Source of the DNA: Streptomyces sp. NBC_00525
GTDB lineage: Bacteria > Actinomycetota > Actinomycetes > Streptomycetales > Streptomycetaceae
Assembly (NCBI RefSeq): GCF_036346595.1
Contig: NZ_CP107834.1
Location: 3,906,001-3,970,000 of the forward strand
DNA length: 64,000 nucleotides
Reading direction: 5' to 3'
In this document: positions 19,930 through 28,580 of the stretch, one piece after another
Numbering within the stretch: the stretch's first letter is position 1
Layout of the letters: each line of letters starts with the position of its first letter
Position numbers and translations under genes: made by a program
The notes under the pieces: generated by a model
The model's input: only the letters and a program-made list of their open reading frames with translations
Database searches by the model: none
Told to the model about the DNA's origin: nothing

Positions 19930-21531
19930 ATGTCGTCGTACTGCCCCTTCTGTGGAACCCAGGCGCCGGACGAGGCGCGCTTCTGTATGAAGTGCGGGCG
20001 GGAGCGGCCCCCCGCACCCACCGCTCCTCCGCAACCGGCCGGGCCGCCGCCACCCGCCGGGGCGCCCTCCGCCGAGCCCCCGCAGCCACCGGCCATGCCG
20101 GCGTACATGACGCGGCCCTCCTCGCCGCCACCGCCCGGTTACGCGCCGGTGCCGGCCGGGCCCTCGCCGGCCGCGGTGTTCTTCGGGCGGGTCATGCGCG
20201 GCGACTGGGCGGGTTCGCTCAAGGCGGCCGCCTGGCCCACCGGACTGGTCGTGGCGCTCGCCGTGGCCCTCGCCATCCCCGACTACGGGCAGGACGACGA
20301 GGTCGTCGTCGGGTGGAGCGACCGGCTCCGGGTCGCGCTGGCGATGCTGCTCCAGGCGTTCGGCGGCGGCTTCGACATACGCGCCGCCTCGCCCGGCGGC
20401 ATGAACGACGGCGGCTACCGCGGCGGCTCGCCCTACGAGAACGGTTACGGGGACTTCGATCCGGGCGGGCAGGGCCAGATGACGCTTTCGCTCGTCCCGC
20501 TCACCGTCACCGTGCTGTGGATCGGCGCGATGATCCTCGGCGCCCGTGGCCTGCGCCGGCAGGGCGCCGGGCTCGACGCGGGTGTCCGCGTCGGCGTCCT
20601 GTCCGCCGCGGCCGTCCTGGTCCTCGGGCTCTACGCGCAGCCCGAGATCGAGGACGTCTCGGTGCACTCCTCGCCGGTCCTCGCGGCCCTCGGCGCCCTC
20701 GCCATCGCGCTCGTCACCACCTGCGCCGTCCTGCAACGCGACGCCGCCGCGGCCTGGCTCGCCCAGCGGCCGGGCACGCTCGCCCTGGTCCGGGCCGCCG
20801 GAACGGCCGTGCGCGCGCTCGGATTCGTCCTGCTCCTGTGCGGCCTCATCGGCTATATCACCTACTGCGTCCAGGACGACGTCAACGGCACCGCCATGCT
20901 GGTCGCCCTGGCGGTGCTGCCCAACATCGCGCTGACCGTCCTGTCCGTCTGCTGGGGCGGCTCCGTGGAGTACGACCTGCGCGGGCAGACCAACTTCATC
21001 GGCGGCGGTTCGGAGCACGGCTCGTTCGGCCTCGGCGAACTGGGCGACGCGTACAACGACTGGGCCGTGGTCGGCGCGCTCGCCGCCGGCGTCGTCAGCG
21101 CCCTCATCGTGGGCTTCCTCGCCGGACGCCGCTCCGCCGACCGGCGCGAACAGGTCACCGCGGGCGGCCTCTTCCTCCTCGGGTACCTGGCGCTGACCGG
21201 CATCACCGGCCTGTCCGTGGAGTACACCGGCAGCGTGTCCGACCTCAACGGCCGGGGCATCGCGGAGATCGCGCCCAGCGTCGCCGACGCGCTGCTGTTC
21301 GGGCTGCTGTGGGTGGGCGGCGCGGTCCTCGTCGCCCCGTACCTGGCCCGGATGGGCGGCGGCCCCGGCGGCGGCGCCCCCGCCTACCCGGCGCCGCCGA
21401 GCCCGTACGGCCCCCAGGGCCCGTACCAGCCGGGCGGCCCGAACCCGTACGGCCCGAACCCCGGCCCGTACACGCCGCCGAGCCCGTACACCCCGCCCGC
21501 GCCGTACAACCCGGCGCCGGGGCAGCAGTGA
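19930..21531 (+). CDS. Zinc-ribbon polytopic membrane protein
   Basis: The 533-residue protein starts with a zinc ribbon (CPFCG at about 5-9 and CMKCG at about 22-26). A Pro-rich linker (about 30-85) and about eight or nine hydrophobic helices (about 100-475) follow, then a repetitive Pro/Tyr/Gly tail with SPYGPQGPYQP-type units. Related Streptomyces proteins are annotated only as zinc-ribbon membrane proteins. The ATG at 19930 directly precedes the zinc ribbon. Its TGA overlaps the GTG of the following gene, so the two are translationally coupled. Confidence 0.8.
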   Translation: MSSYCPFCGTQAPDEARFCMKCGRERPPAPTAPPQPAGPPPPAGAPSAEPPQPPAMPAYMTRPSSPPPPGYAPVPAGPSPAAVFFGRVMRGDWAGSLKAAAWPTGLVVALAVALAIPDYGQDDEVVVGWSDRLRVALAMLLQAFGGGFDIRAASPGGMNDGGYRGGSPYENGYGDFDPGGQGQMTLSLVPLTVTVLWIGAMILGARGLRRQGAGLDAGVRVGVLSAAAVLVLGLYAQPEIEDVSVHSSPVLAALGALAIALVTTCAVLQRDAAAAWLAQRPGTLALVRAAGTAVRALGFVLLLCGLIGYITYCVQDDVNGTAMLVALAVLPNIALTVLSVCWGGSVEYDLRGQTNFIGGGSEHGSFGLGELGDAYNDWAVVGALAAGVVSALIVGFLAGRRSADRREQVTAGGLFLLGYLALTGITGLSVEYTGSVSDLNGRGIAEIAPSVADALLFGLLWVGGAVLVAPYLARMGGGPGGGAPAYPAPPSPYGPQGPYQPGGPNPYGPNPGPYTPPSPYTPPAPYNPAPGQQ

Positions 21532-22175
21532 GCGGGCCGGACACGGCGCGGGGCCCCCGGCGCCGGCGGCCCGCCCACGTCCGGGCGCTCACGCTGGTCG
21601 CCGCCCTGGTCCTCGCCGGCGGGGCCGCCGCAGGCGCCGTCGCGCTGACCGACCGGCAGGACGCCGCCCCGGCCGCCATGGAGACCGACACCGGCACCGG
21701 CGCCACCCCCTCCGCGCCCGTGGTCCCCGACGGCTACCGGCTCGTCTCGGACACCGCCGGCTTCGCCCTCGCCGTGCCCGAGAACTGGGAGCGGCTGGGC
21801 GAGGAGGACCACCAGGTCACCTACGCCAACGAGGCCGGCAACGGACTCCTGCTGAAGGTGCGGGTCGTCGCGGACGCCCCCTACACCTCGTACGAGAACT
21901 TCAAGGCGCTGGAGAGGGACGTCGACGCCGGCCGGCGGAACTACCGGCGGATCGAGCTGGCGGCCAACACCTTCCGGGGCCGGCCGGGCGCCCGGTGGGA
22001 GTACACCTACGAGAGCAAGGACGGTGTCACGATCCGGGCCGTCGACCAGAGCTACATCGCCGCGAACGGCACCGAGTACGCCGTCCACGTCACCCAGCGG
22101 GACATGGACTGGGCCGGTGCCCGCGAGATCTTCGACACCGCCCTGTCCACGTGGCTGCTCAACGACGTCGACTGA
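21528..22175 (+). CDS. Membrane-anchored extracellular protein coupled to the zinc-ribbon membrane protein
   Basis: The 215-residue protein has a basic start (RGPRRRRPAHVR), one hydrophobic signal or anchor helix (about 18-42), and an extracellular domain (about 65-213) beginning YRLVSDTAGFALAVPENWERL. Similar domains occur in Streptomyces secreted proteins and kinase ectodomains as a PsbP/Mog1-like fold; that fold is an inference. GTG 21528 overlaps the upstream stop by four bases (GTGA). Function is probably linked to the upstream membrane protein. Confidence 0.75.
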   Translation: MSGPDTARGPRRRRPAHVRALTLVAALVLAGGAAAGAVALTDRQDAAPAAMETDTGTGATPSAPVVPDGYRLVSDTAGFALAVPENWERLGEEDHQVTYANEAGNGLLLKVRVVADAPYTSYENFKALERDVDAGRRNYRRIELAANTFRGRPGARWEYTYESKDGVTIRAVDQSYIAANGTEYAVHVTQRDMDWAGAREIFDTALSTWLLNDVD

Positions 22176-22193
22176 GACCGGTCGGTCCGAGCC

Positions 22194-22712
22194 TCACAGC
22201 TCCAGCCGGAAGCACCGCACCTCCTGGCCCGGCTGGGGCGTCGTGAACGTCTCGGCCGGTTCCATGCCCAGCCGGCGGCACACCGCGGCCGACCGGTCGT
22301 TGAGCACGTCCACCGCCGCCACCACCCGCTCCACCCCGGCCGCGCGCAGCCGCTCCAGGGTCAGGAGCGCGGCGGCGGTCGCGTAACCCCGGCCCCAGGC
22401 CGACCGGGCCAGCCGCCAGCCGATCTCGGTCTCGCCCACCGGGCCGTAGCCGGTCGGACCCCACGGCTGCGCCCCGGTGAAGCCGATGACCGTGCCGTCC
22501 CCGTCGAGCACGGTCCACAGGCAGTAGCCGAGTTCGGCGTCATGTCTGCGCTGACGGGCGGTCCACTCCTCGTACATCGACAGTTCGTCCGACCGGCCGC
22601 CGAAGAACCGCATGACCTCCGGGTCGTCGAACACGCGGTGCCAGGCCACCGCGTCCTCGTCGGTCGGGACACGCAGCTGTACGACGGGGGGTGCGGCAGG
22701 CGCGATTGACAT
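22194..22712 (-). CDS. GNAT-family N-acetyltransferase (RimJ/RimL type)
   Basis: The 172-residue protein has a GNAT fold of the type that acetylates N-terminal or small-molecule amines. ETEIGWRLARSAWGRGYATAA carries the acetyl-CoA pyrophosphate loop, and VVAAVDVLNDRSAAVCRRLGM is the usual motif B helix. ATG 22712 begins the domain, and a longer in-frame extension lacks support. It converges with the gene at 21528 across 18 bp and is divergent from the menJ-like reductase. Substrate is unknown. Confidence 0.88.
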   Translation of the reverse strand: MSIAPAAPPVVQLRVPTDEDAVAWHRVFDDPEVMRFFGGRSDELSMYEEWTARQRRHDAELGYCLWTVLDGDGTVIGFTGAQPWGPTGYGPVGETEIGWRLARSAWGRGYATAAALLTLERLRAAGVERVVAAVDVLNDRSAAVCRRLGMEPAETFTTPQPGQEVRCFRLEL

Positions 22713-22809
22713 GAGGCAGCCCTTCGGAGGGTTGATCAGCAGGCCCCCATAGACTGCCTTGGACCTGTGCCGCGCGGCACGCGAATTCGAGTCTTCGGGA
22801 GAACCGACC

Positions 22810-24093
22810 GTGACCGAACCCCTGTCCGAACACAGCGCGGACGTCATCGTCGTCGGGGCGGGCCCCGCCGGCTCCACGACCGCCTACTACCTGGCCAAGG
22901 CCGGTCTCGACGTCCTGCTCCTGGAGAAGACGGCGTTCCCGCGCGAGAAGGTCTGCGGCGACGGCCTCACGCCGCGCGCCACCAAGCAGCTCGTGGCCAT
23001 GGGCATCGACATCTCCGAGGAGGCGGGCTGGCTGCGCAACAAGGGCCTGCGCATCATCGGCGGCGGCGTCCGGCTCCAGCTGGACTGGCCGGATCTCGCC
23101 TCCTACCCGGACTACGGCCTCGTCCGCAAGCGCGACGACTTCGACGAGCAGCTGGCCCGGCAGGCCCAGAAGGCGGGCGCCCGGCTGTACGAGCGGTGCA
23201 ACGTCGGCGCCCCGATCACCGACGAGCGCACCGGCCGGATCACCGGGGTGCACGCGAAGCTCGGTGAGGAGAAGACCCCGGTCACCTTCCACGCCCCGCT
23301 CGTCGTCGCCGCCGACGGCAACTCCACCCGGCTCTCCCTCGCGATGGGCCTGCACCGCCGCGAGGACCGCCCGATGGGCGTGGCCGTGCGGACGTACTTC
23401 ACCTCGCCCCGGCACGACGACGACTACCTGGAGTCCTGGCTGGAGCTGTGGGACCGGCGCGGGCCGCAGGAGAAGCTGCTGCCCGGCTACGGCTGGATCT
23501 TCGGCATGGGCGACGGCACCTCCAACGTCGGCCTCGGCATCCTGAACTCCTCCTCGGCGTTCAAGGAGCTGGACTGGCGCGAGGTCCTCAAGGCGTGGTG
23601 CGCCTCGATGCCGGAGGACTGGGGCTACACCCCGGAGAACATGACGATGCCGATCCGCGGCGCCGCCCTGCCGATGGCCTTCAACCGCCAGCCGCACTAC
23701 ACCAAGGGCCTGCTGCTGGTCGGTGACGCGGGCGGCATGGTCAACCCCTTCAACGGCGAGGGCATCGCGTACGCCATGGAGTCGGGCCAGATCGCGGCCG
23801 ACGTCATCGTGCAGGCGCACGCGCGGGCGACCCCCGCCCAGCGGGAACTCGCGCTGAACAACTACCCGAGGGTGCTCAAGGAGACCTACGGCGGCTACTA
23901 CACGATGGGCCGCGCCTTCGTGAAGCTGATCGGCAACCCGAAGGTCATGAAGGTCGCGACCCAGCGCGGGCTGACGCACCCGCTGCTGATGAAGTTCACG
24001 CTCAAGATGCTCGCCAACCTGACCGACCCGGCCGGCGGCGACGCGATGGACCGCATCATCAACGGCCTGGCGAAGGTCTCGCCGCGCTCGTAA
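22810..24093 (+). CDS. Geranylgeranyl reductase family flavoprotein, MenJ-like
   Basis: The 427-residue FAD-dependent oxidoreductase has VVGAGPAGSTTAYYLA (dinucleotide site, about 14-29), LLLEKTAFPREKVCGDGLTPRA, and the second FAD motif GDAGGMVNPFNGEGI. The best functional analogy is mycobacterial MenJ, which saturates one isoprene unit of menaquinone. Nearby menG and polyprenyl synthase genes support this, but archaeal-type lipid or carotenoid substrates cannot be excluded. GTG 22810 follows GGGAGA. The last 24 bases of the gene (24070-24093) lie inside the 26-bp repeat that bounds the downstream element; the reading frame is intact. Confidence 0.88.
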   Translation: MTEPLSEHSADVIVVGAGPAGSTTAYYLAKAGLDVLLLEKTAFPREKVCGDGLTPRATKQLVAMGIDISEEAGWLRNKGLRIIGGGVRLQLDWPDLASYPDYGLVRKRDDFDEQLARQAQKAGARLYERCNVGAPITDERTGRITGVHAKLGEEKTPVTFHAPLVVAADGNSTRLSLAMGLHRREDRPMGVAVRTYFTSPRHDDDYLESWLELWDRRGPQEKLLPGYGWIFGMGDGTSNVGLGILNSSSAFKELDWREVLKAWCASMPEDWGYTPENMTMPIRGAALPMAFNRQPHYTKGLLLVGDAGGMVNPFNGEGIAYAMESGQIAADVIVQAHARATPAQRELALNNYPRVLKETYGGYYTMGRAFVKLIGNPKVMKVATQRGLTHPLLMKFTLKMLANLTDPAGGDAMDRIINGLAKVSPRS

Positions 24094-24095
24094 CG
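24070..24095. repeat. Left 26-bp direct repeat (attL-like)
   Basis: The sequence is identical to 28581-28606 over 26 bases and ends at one base on each side. It covers the last seven codons and stop of the reductase gene plus two bases, the position expected for an attachment site at a gene 3' end. Confidence 0.8.
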
Positions 24096-24168
24096 ATTCA
24101 ACCGGCATCGTCCGCGCCAGGTTGTGCGGGTGTGGCCCTCGGGCTTAACCCCTTCTCACCGTAGACAT

Positions 24169-24209
24169 GGATCCACCCGCCGGGGGCTCAGGCCCCGGCG
24201 GGTGGATCC
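24169..24209 (+). terminator. Hairpin terminator just inside the element
   Basis: Perfect 17-bp arms at 24169-24185 and 24193-24209 with a 7-nt loop lie 76 bases after the reductase stop. They would end its transcript before the accessory genes. Confidence 0.75.
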
Positions 24210-24227
24210 AGCGTTTCGCGGTCTGCT

Positions 24228-24898
24228 ATCGCAGGGGTCATCCTCGCCGAGTACATGAACCAGCATGTCTATCCGCTGCTGCGCCACACTCACACCGAGG
24301 AAGTGCGGCGGGCACTGTGCGGATCAGGCGACGTTGCTCGCCACCCCGGCGGAAGGGTGCCGACTCACGCAGGCTGGTCGCGCCGGTCTCGGAAACGGGA
24401 CTCTCCGGATTGCCTGGCCAGCTTGTGGGCACTGGAAGCGCGGGCACTCACCAATCTCGGCGACAAGACCGCAGCAGCTCATGCCGTGACCCAATCCGAG
24501 ACGGCGCTCAGTTGAGTACGCCTGGAGAAGGAACCGGAGTGGGCGACGTTCATCGACCCGGCGTACCTGCACGGCGAACGAGCGAATACATTCCGGGACA
24601 TCGACGGTCCGGCGAACGTCGCGGAACACGCGCCAGACCATCCACCATGCGCGCAGGCAGCGGCGCGCGGCGGGGGGGGCGATGTCGCAGGCCGCGCGCG
24701 GTCTCCCACTTGCAGCGCCGGGACTTGGAGGTCGCGCACTCCGACGGCCTGCGGATGTTATCCCTGTCCCGTCAGGTGAAGAGCTCGCGCTGCGTCGAGC
24801 CGGTGCAGGACTTGCAGCGGCGGATGCAGCCGTACGGCACGCATCGACGCGTCGCGGACTTCAACGAGCGCGCTCGCGAACTCGTCGCCGCAGCGTAA
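24228..24898 (+). pseudogene. Decayed XRE/TPR-type transcriptional regulator
   Basis: Segments typical of the TPR-rich C-terminal half of Streptomyces XRE-family regulators occur in shifting frames. These are ILAEYMNQHVYPLLRH near 24240-24290, LWALEARALTNLGDKTAA near 24420-24480, EPEWATFIDPAYLHGERAN near 24535-24590, and an ending RMQPYGTHRRVADFNERARE up to the stop at 24898. At least three frame changes are needed to join them, and the N-terminal HTH is absent. It is therefore a remnant, unlikely to be functional. Confidence 0.65.
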
Positions 24899-24953
24899 TG
24901 ACAAGGGCGCCCCGCTGCCTGGCATGAGGCCGGGGAGCGGGGCGGGACGGCGG

Positions 24954-25754
24954 TCAGAGGGAACTCTGGTCTACGGGGCCCGTGGCCTGCCTCGACCTCA
25001 CCGCCTTGGCCACTTCTGTCGCTGCTTGCTCTGGATCTTCGTGTTCCCAAACGCGGATCACGAGCCACCCCGCGCTGCTCAGCGCCACGTTGGTTTCGGC
25101 GTCGCGGGCCCGGTTTCCGGCGATCTTGTTTTGCCAGAACTCAGCACCCTTCTTCGCGGGGCGGTGGTGTTCGGGGCAGCCATGCCAGTAACAACCATCG
25201 ACGAAGACGGCGACGCGGGCTTTGGTGAAGACCACGTCAGCGGTTCGGCGCAGGTCGGGTACGGGCCTCGCCCCCACGCGGTACCGCAGGCCGTGCCGGT
25301 GGAGGGCGGACCGCAGCAGCTTCTCGGGTTTGGTGTCCCGCCCCTTGTTGGCGGACATGACCGCTCGCGAGGCGGGCGACGATGCCCATGATCCGGCTGG
25401 CACCTGTTCGTCGGTGACGAACCCCTGCTCGCGGGCCGAGTTCCAGGCTTGCTCAAGGTTCGCCGCTCGCGTCGTGGCGTCCACTTCGCCGACGTACCGC
25501 TCGTGGGTGTCCCCCTGGTCGGACCATCGGAGGTAGGCGCGGATTCGACGGGTGCTGCGGTAGAGGCGGAGCGCGATGGACGCGCGCGCGTATCGGCCCT
25601 GGCCGAGCTCGACCGCGCGTCGATGAAGTCCACCAGCCGCGCGATCCTGCTCGGCCGAGCGCGCCGCCTTGGTCATGTCCGCTCTCGGTCTCCAGGCCCG
25701 ATCAGGGGGGAGCCGATCGCTCCAACCCTTCTGACCGTTCGTAGAGTCGGTCAC
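24954..25754 (-). CDS. vsr: Very short patch repair endonuclease (Vsr) with N-terminal extension
   Basis: The 266-residue protein has a C-terminal Vsr domain (about 128-258) that nicks beside T:G mismatches arising from deaminated 5-methylcytosine. Landmarks are RDTKPEKLLRSALHRHGLRY, D173 in TADVVF (E. coli D51 equivalent), VDGCYWHGCPEHH with D186 (at the H64 position) and H191 (H69 equivalent), and FWQNKIAGNRARD. Residues ~1-125 are an uncharacterised module rich in Arg/Tyr/Trp (RIRAYLRWSDQG). GTG 25754 overlaps the methyltransferase TGA by four bases, so the two are co-translated. An internal ATG at 25676 would remove 26 residues. Confidence 0.88.
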   Translation of the reverse strand: MTDSTNGQKGWSDRLPPDRAWRPRADMTKAARSAEQDRAAGGLHRRAVELGQGRYARASIALRLYRSTRRIRAYLRWSDQGDTHERYVGEVDATTRAANLEQAWNSAREQGFVTDEQVPAGSWASSPASRAVMSANKGRDTKPEKLLRSALHRHGLRYRVGARPVPDLRRTADVVFTKARVAVFVDGCYWHGCPEHHRPAKKGAEFWQNKIAGNRARDAETNVALSSAGWLVIRVWEHEDPEQAATEVAKAVRSRQATGPVDQSSL

Positions 25755-27067
25755 CTGCGCCCCTCGGCGTCGTCGAGGGCGGAGGCCACAGCTTTGGCGA
25801 AGACTTCGCCCAACTTGACGGGCACGGCGTTGCCCAGCTGCCGCATCTTCTCGCCGCGCGGACCGGCGAGGGCCCAGTCGTCGGGGAACGTCATCACACG
25901 GGCGGTTTCTCGCACGGTCATGTACCGGTACCCACTGCCGTCGAACGTGACGTCGTCCAGTTGCATGACGGACTCGCCGCCAGGGACACCGTGCACACCG
26001 GCCTTGACGGTCTTGGCCGGGCGATCCAACAAGTTCGGGGTGTGGCCCGGATAGGTCCGAGCGCCGGGCCAACCAACGTGATCGGCGACCCCGCCGACCT
26101 CTTCCTTGTTGATGACGTGGTCCAGGAGAACAGGAGGAAGTGGCTTGTCCTTGTTTTCGTGGATGCCGGCGATGGCGTCGCGGAGTGTGTGCCACGGCCG
26201 CAGGTTCAAGCCGTCATCCACGGGCAACGGCTGCTGCGGCAGGTGGGCCATGAAGCGATCTCGGATCTCGGGAGCCACATTATGTCGCTTCCAGTACGAC
26301 CCATCGTGCATCGACTGAATCAGAGCGGCCTCTGAGTGCGTCGGTTTGGGCATGTGCCTTTCCCAGTCGACATTCAGGTCGGCTCGAAACGCTACGATGA
26401 TCACGCGCTGTCGAATCTGGGGAACCCCGTAGTCAGCCGCATTGACAGGCATCGTGGTGACGATGTAGCGCTCAGTGGGGTCGGTCCTGTCGTCGGCCAG
26501 TGTCTTCTGTAGCTTCTCGTCGTGCTCTTCCCATGTTGCCCCCTTGCGTCGAACGAACGGCAATTGCATTTCGCGCAGGATGTAGTCAAAGTATGGTTTG
26601 AATGACGGGCGTAGCAATCCGCGCACGTTCTCGCAGATGACCGCCTTGGGGCGCATTTCTTGGATCGCTCGAAACATCTCCGGGAACATGTTCCGCTCGT
26701 CTTCTGTGCCCTTATGCGCACCGCCTAGGCTGAACGGCTGGCAGGGAGGACCACCGGCGAGGACGTCGACCTCCGCGTCCCTGAGGAACTCGAACGACTT
26801 GATGTCGCGCACGTCCCCCTCGACGAGGGGCCAGCCGTCGGCCCGCCGTCCGGGGCGCGATGTGCCCGGCTTGGGGATGGTCGTATCGTGCATGTCTCGG
26901 ACCGCCGCGCCGTTGTCGCGAAGTGTCTCGCAGGCCCGCTTGGCGTACTCGTTCACGAGCAGGGGACGGAAGCCGGCGCGATGCACGGCCATCGCGAGCC
27001 CCCCACCGCCCGCGAACAGCTCCACGGACGTCCTGACCTTGTCGTGCGGTTTCCCCAGCTCAGACAT
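25751..27067 (-). CDS. DNA cytosine-5 methyltransferase of the restriction-modification system
   Basis: The 438-residue C5 methyltransferase has the motifs in canonical order: FAGGGG (motif I, 18-23), GGPPCQPFS with catalytic C109 (IV), ENVRG (VI), QIRQRVIIV (VIII), a variable target-recognition region and GNAVPVKLG (X). It transfers methyl from SAM to C5 of cytosine in the host recognition sequence. ATG 27067 (MSEL) was preferred over a TTG two codons earlier. It is divergent from the GIY-YIG endonuclease across 124 bp and overlaps vsr. Its lower GC supports horizontal origin. Confidence 0.93.
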   Translation of the reverse strand: MSELGKPHDKVRTSVELFAGGGGLAMAVHRAGFRPLLVNEYAKRACETLRDNGAAVRDMHDTTIPKPGTSRPGRRADGWPLVEGDVRDIKSFEFLRDAEVDVLAGGPPCQPFSLGGAHKGTEDERNMFPEMFRAIQEMRPKAVICENVRGLLRPSFKPYFDYILREMQLPFVRRKGATWEEHDEKLQKTLADDRTDPTERYIVTTMPVNAADYGVPQIRQRVIIVAFRADLNVDWERHMPKPTHSEAALIQSMHDGSYWKRHNVAPEIRDRFMAHLPQQPLPVDDGLNLRPWHTLRDAIAGIHENKDKPLPPVLLDHVINKEEVGGVADHVGWPGARTYPGHTPNLLDRPAKTVKAGVHGVPGGESVMQLDDVTFDGSGYRYMTVRETARVMTFPDDWALAGPRGEKMRQLGNAVPVKLGEVFAKAVASALDDAEGRR

Positions 27068-27191
27068 GAGCAAAGCGTACCGCGGAGTTGATGATCATGG
27101 TGACGCGTTCGGTAGCTTGCCTCGCGAGTCGCCCAGTTTCACCGGATAAGGTGGCCGTGATCAGGAGTTTCGTAGGGGATGGGGTGCTCGC

Positions 27192-28067
27192 ATGGTCGAT
27201 GGGTACAGCGATCAGTTCCGGCTCAGCATTACCGAGGCGTTGAGCACGCAACTGTATGCCGCTCTGTCTCGCCTGGAGCCCGCGCCCCTCACGCTGGAGA
27301 ACCTCGCCGCCCTCGCTCCCCAGGCTGAGAAGCTGGGCTTGCCAAGCATGTCTGGCGTGTACCAGCTCTTCCGCCAGGAGCCCGGCAAGGAGCGTCAGCT
27401 TACTTACGTCGGAAAGGCCGACGAGCCGCTTTCCGAGCGTCTCGGGAATCACCTCTATAAGCTGTCCGGGCGAGAAGGTATTTCCATTGATGAGATGTCG
27501 TTCAAGTGCCTCTTCGTGGAAGAGGACCTTTCCTCGGTCTCTCCGGAAAAGATGCTCATCAAGGAGCACCTCAAGACCGGAAAGATCGTCTGGAACAATC
27601 GTGGATTCGGTAACAACGACCCTGGGCGCAATCGCGACCGGACCGTGATCAAGAGAACTCATTTCGATCTTGAGTTTCCCGTTGATCTTTCCCGTACGGT
27701 GAAGGGACTCGCGCCCGGGGTTCATTCCCTCCACGACGTGCTGTGGCAGATCAAGCGTGGCATACCGTTCCTCTTCCGCTTCAAGCACTCGGCCTTCTTC
27801 AAGCAGCAGATGGTCACAGTTCCCGGAGGTGAGCTGACTGTGGACGAAGCGCTTCGCTTCGTCGCGCAGCACCTGACGGGAAAGTGGCAGATCTGTGCTC
27901 TGCTCGGCTGGGTGATCATGTACGACGACAGCCCCTCGACGTACCCCAGTGCCCGACGGTACTACCGGCTTGAGGGTGTAACTGATCAGATTCCGAAGAG
28001 TCGGACGCCCGGCAGGAACGACGCGGAAGACGACGCCGACGAGGCAGACGGCGGCTTCGACGAGTAG
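27192..28067 (+). CDS. GIY-YIG restriction endonuclease, Eco29kI-like
   Basis: The 291-residue protein has a GIY-YIG nuclease core: GVY with Y57, TYVGKA with Y72, ERLGNH with R83 and H87 four residues apart as in Eco29kI, PEKMLI with E119, and WNNRGFGNNDPG with N135. The GFGN-DPG block after the catalytic Asn is, to my knowledge, typical of Eco29kI-type enzymes, which cut CCGCGG. Target identity here is inference only. The ~55 N-terminal and ~140 C-terminal residues probably contact DNA. The Asp/Glu-rich tail is low-complexity. It is divergent from its methyltransferase; no control (C) protein gene is present. Confidence 0.82.
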   Translation: MVDGYSDQFRLSITEALSTQLYAALSRLEPAPLTLENLAALAPQAEKLGLPSMSGVYQLFRQEPGKERQLTYVGKADEPLSERLGNHLYKLSGREGISIDEMSFKCLFVEEDLSSVSPEKMLIKEHLKTGKIVWNNRGFGNNDPGRNRDRTVIKRTHFDLEFPVDLSRTVKGLAPGVHSLHDVLWQIKRGIPFLFRFKHSAFFKQQMVTVPGGELTVDEALRFVAQHLTGKWQICALLGWVIMYDDSPSTYPSARRYYRLEGVTDQIPKSRTPGRNDAEDDADEADGGFDE

Positions 28068-28085
28068 CGTCGTCGAACCAGCAAC

Positions 28086-28122
28086 GCCGCCCCGCCACGG
28101 CGGCAAGCCGTGGCGGGGCGGC
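28086..28122 (+). terminator. Terminator of the GIY-YIG endonuclease gene
   Basis: Perfect 15-bp arms at 28086-28100 and 28108-28122 with a 7-nt loop lie 19 bases after the stop codon. Confidence 0.85.
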
Positions 28123-28159
28123 CTCTGCCTGATTTGGGCGAGCGCAGCGAGGGCGAGGC

Positions 28160-28535
28160 CAGCGACCGACCGGCGCAGAGCACGCCGTTCGCGGCGCAAC
28201 AGCACGCAGCTGGGCGTATGCGGCGATGTCTCGTTGCGGCGTGGATGCCCACGCGTACACGATGTCGAGCCTGCCGCCTCGATTCACTCCGATCATGCGC
28301 TCGAAATCTCCTCGCTCTGTGGCGGTACGTCTAGGCACATCGGTCGTCGTCGATGAACTTCTCGATGATCCGGACACTGTCGCGGTCAGCGTCCGCGTGG
28401 CCGGCGTCGAGCTGCTCACGGACCGAACGGCCCTTGTGCGCGACCTTCCCTCGGTACGCGCTTGATGTCCGCCGCGCTGACCAACGAGCGTTCTGTGCCG
28501 CCCTGCTTGATCTGCGGTTTTCCTTACCGTCACCC
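28160..28535 (-). pseudogene. Remnant of a serine recombinase/integrase N-terminal domain
   Basis: The minus strand encodes recognisable resolvase-domain pieces in different frames. GRSVREQLDAGHADADRD and IIEKFIDDDRCA read to a stop near 28333. After a frame change ERGDFERMIGVNRGGRLDIV and QRDIAAYAQLR follow (about 28315-28200). These match the VREQ, DDDRSAS, DFERL and SRLQRDL segments of Streptomyces serine integrases. A good AAGGAGG site precedes a GTG at 28533. The large C-terminal DNA-binding part is gone. It adjoins the right 26-bp repeat, where an integrase gene would be expected. Confidence 0.6.
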
Positions 28536-28580
28536 GAAAAACCTCCTTGCCAACCTCGCTATGCCCGCAAACGCGGCATA

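Noticed and set aside
27068..27191. C-protein (controller) box between methyltransferase and endonuclease
   Set aside because: No controller gene exists in the element and no clear C-box symmetry was seen in the 124-bp gap.
28068..28580. Intact integrase gene
   Set aside because: Recombinase motifs are real but lie in different frames with internal stops, so only a pseudogene is supported.
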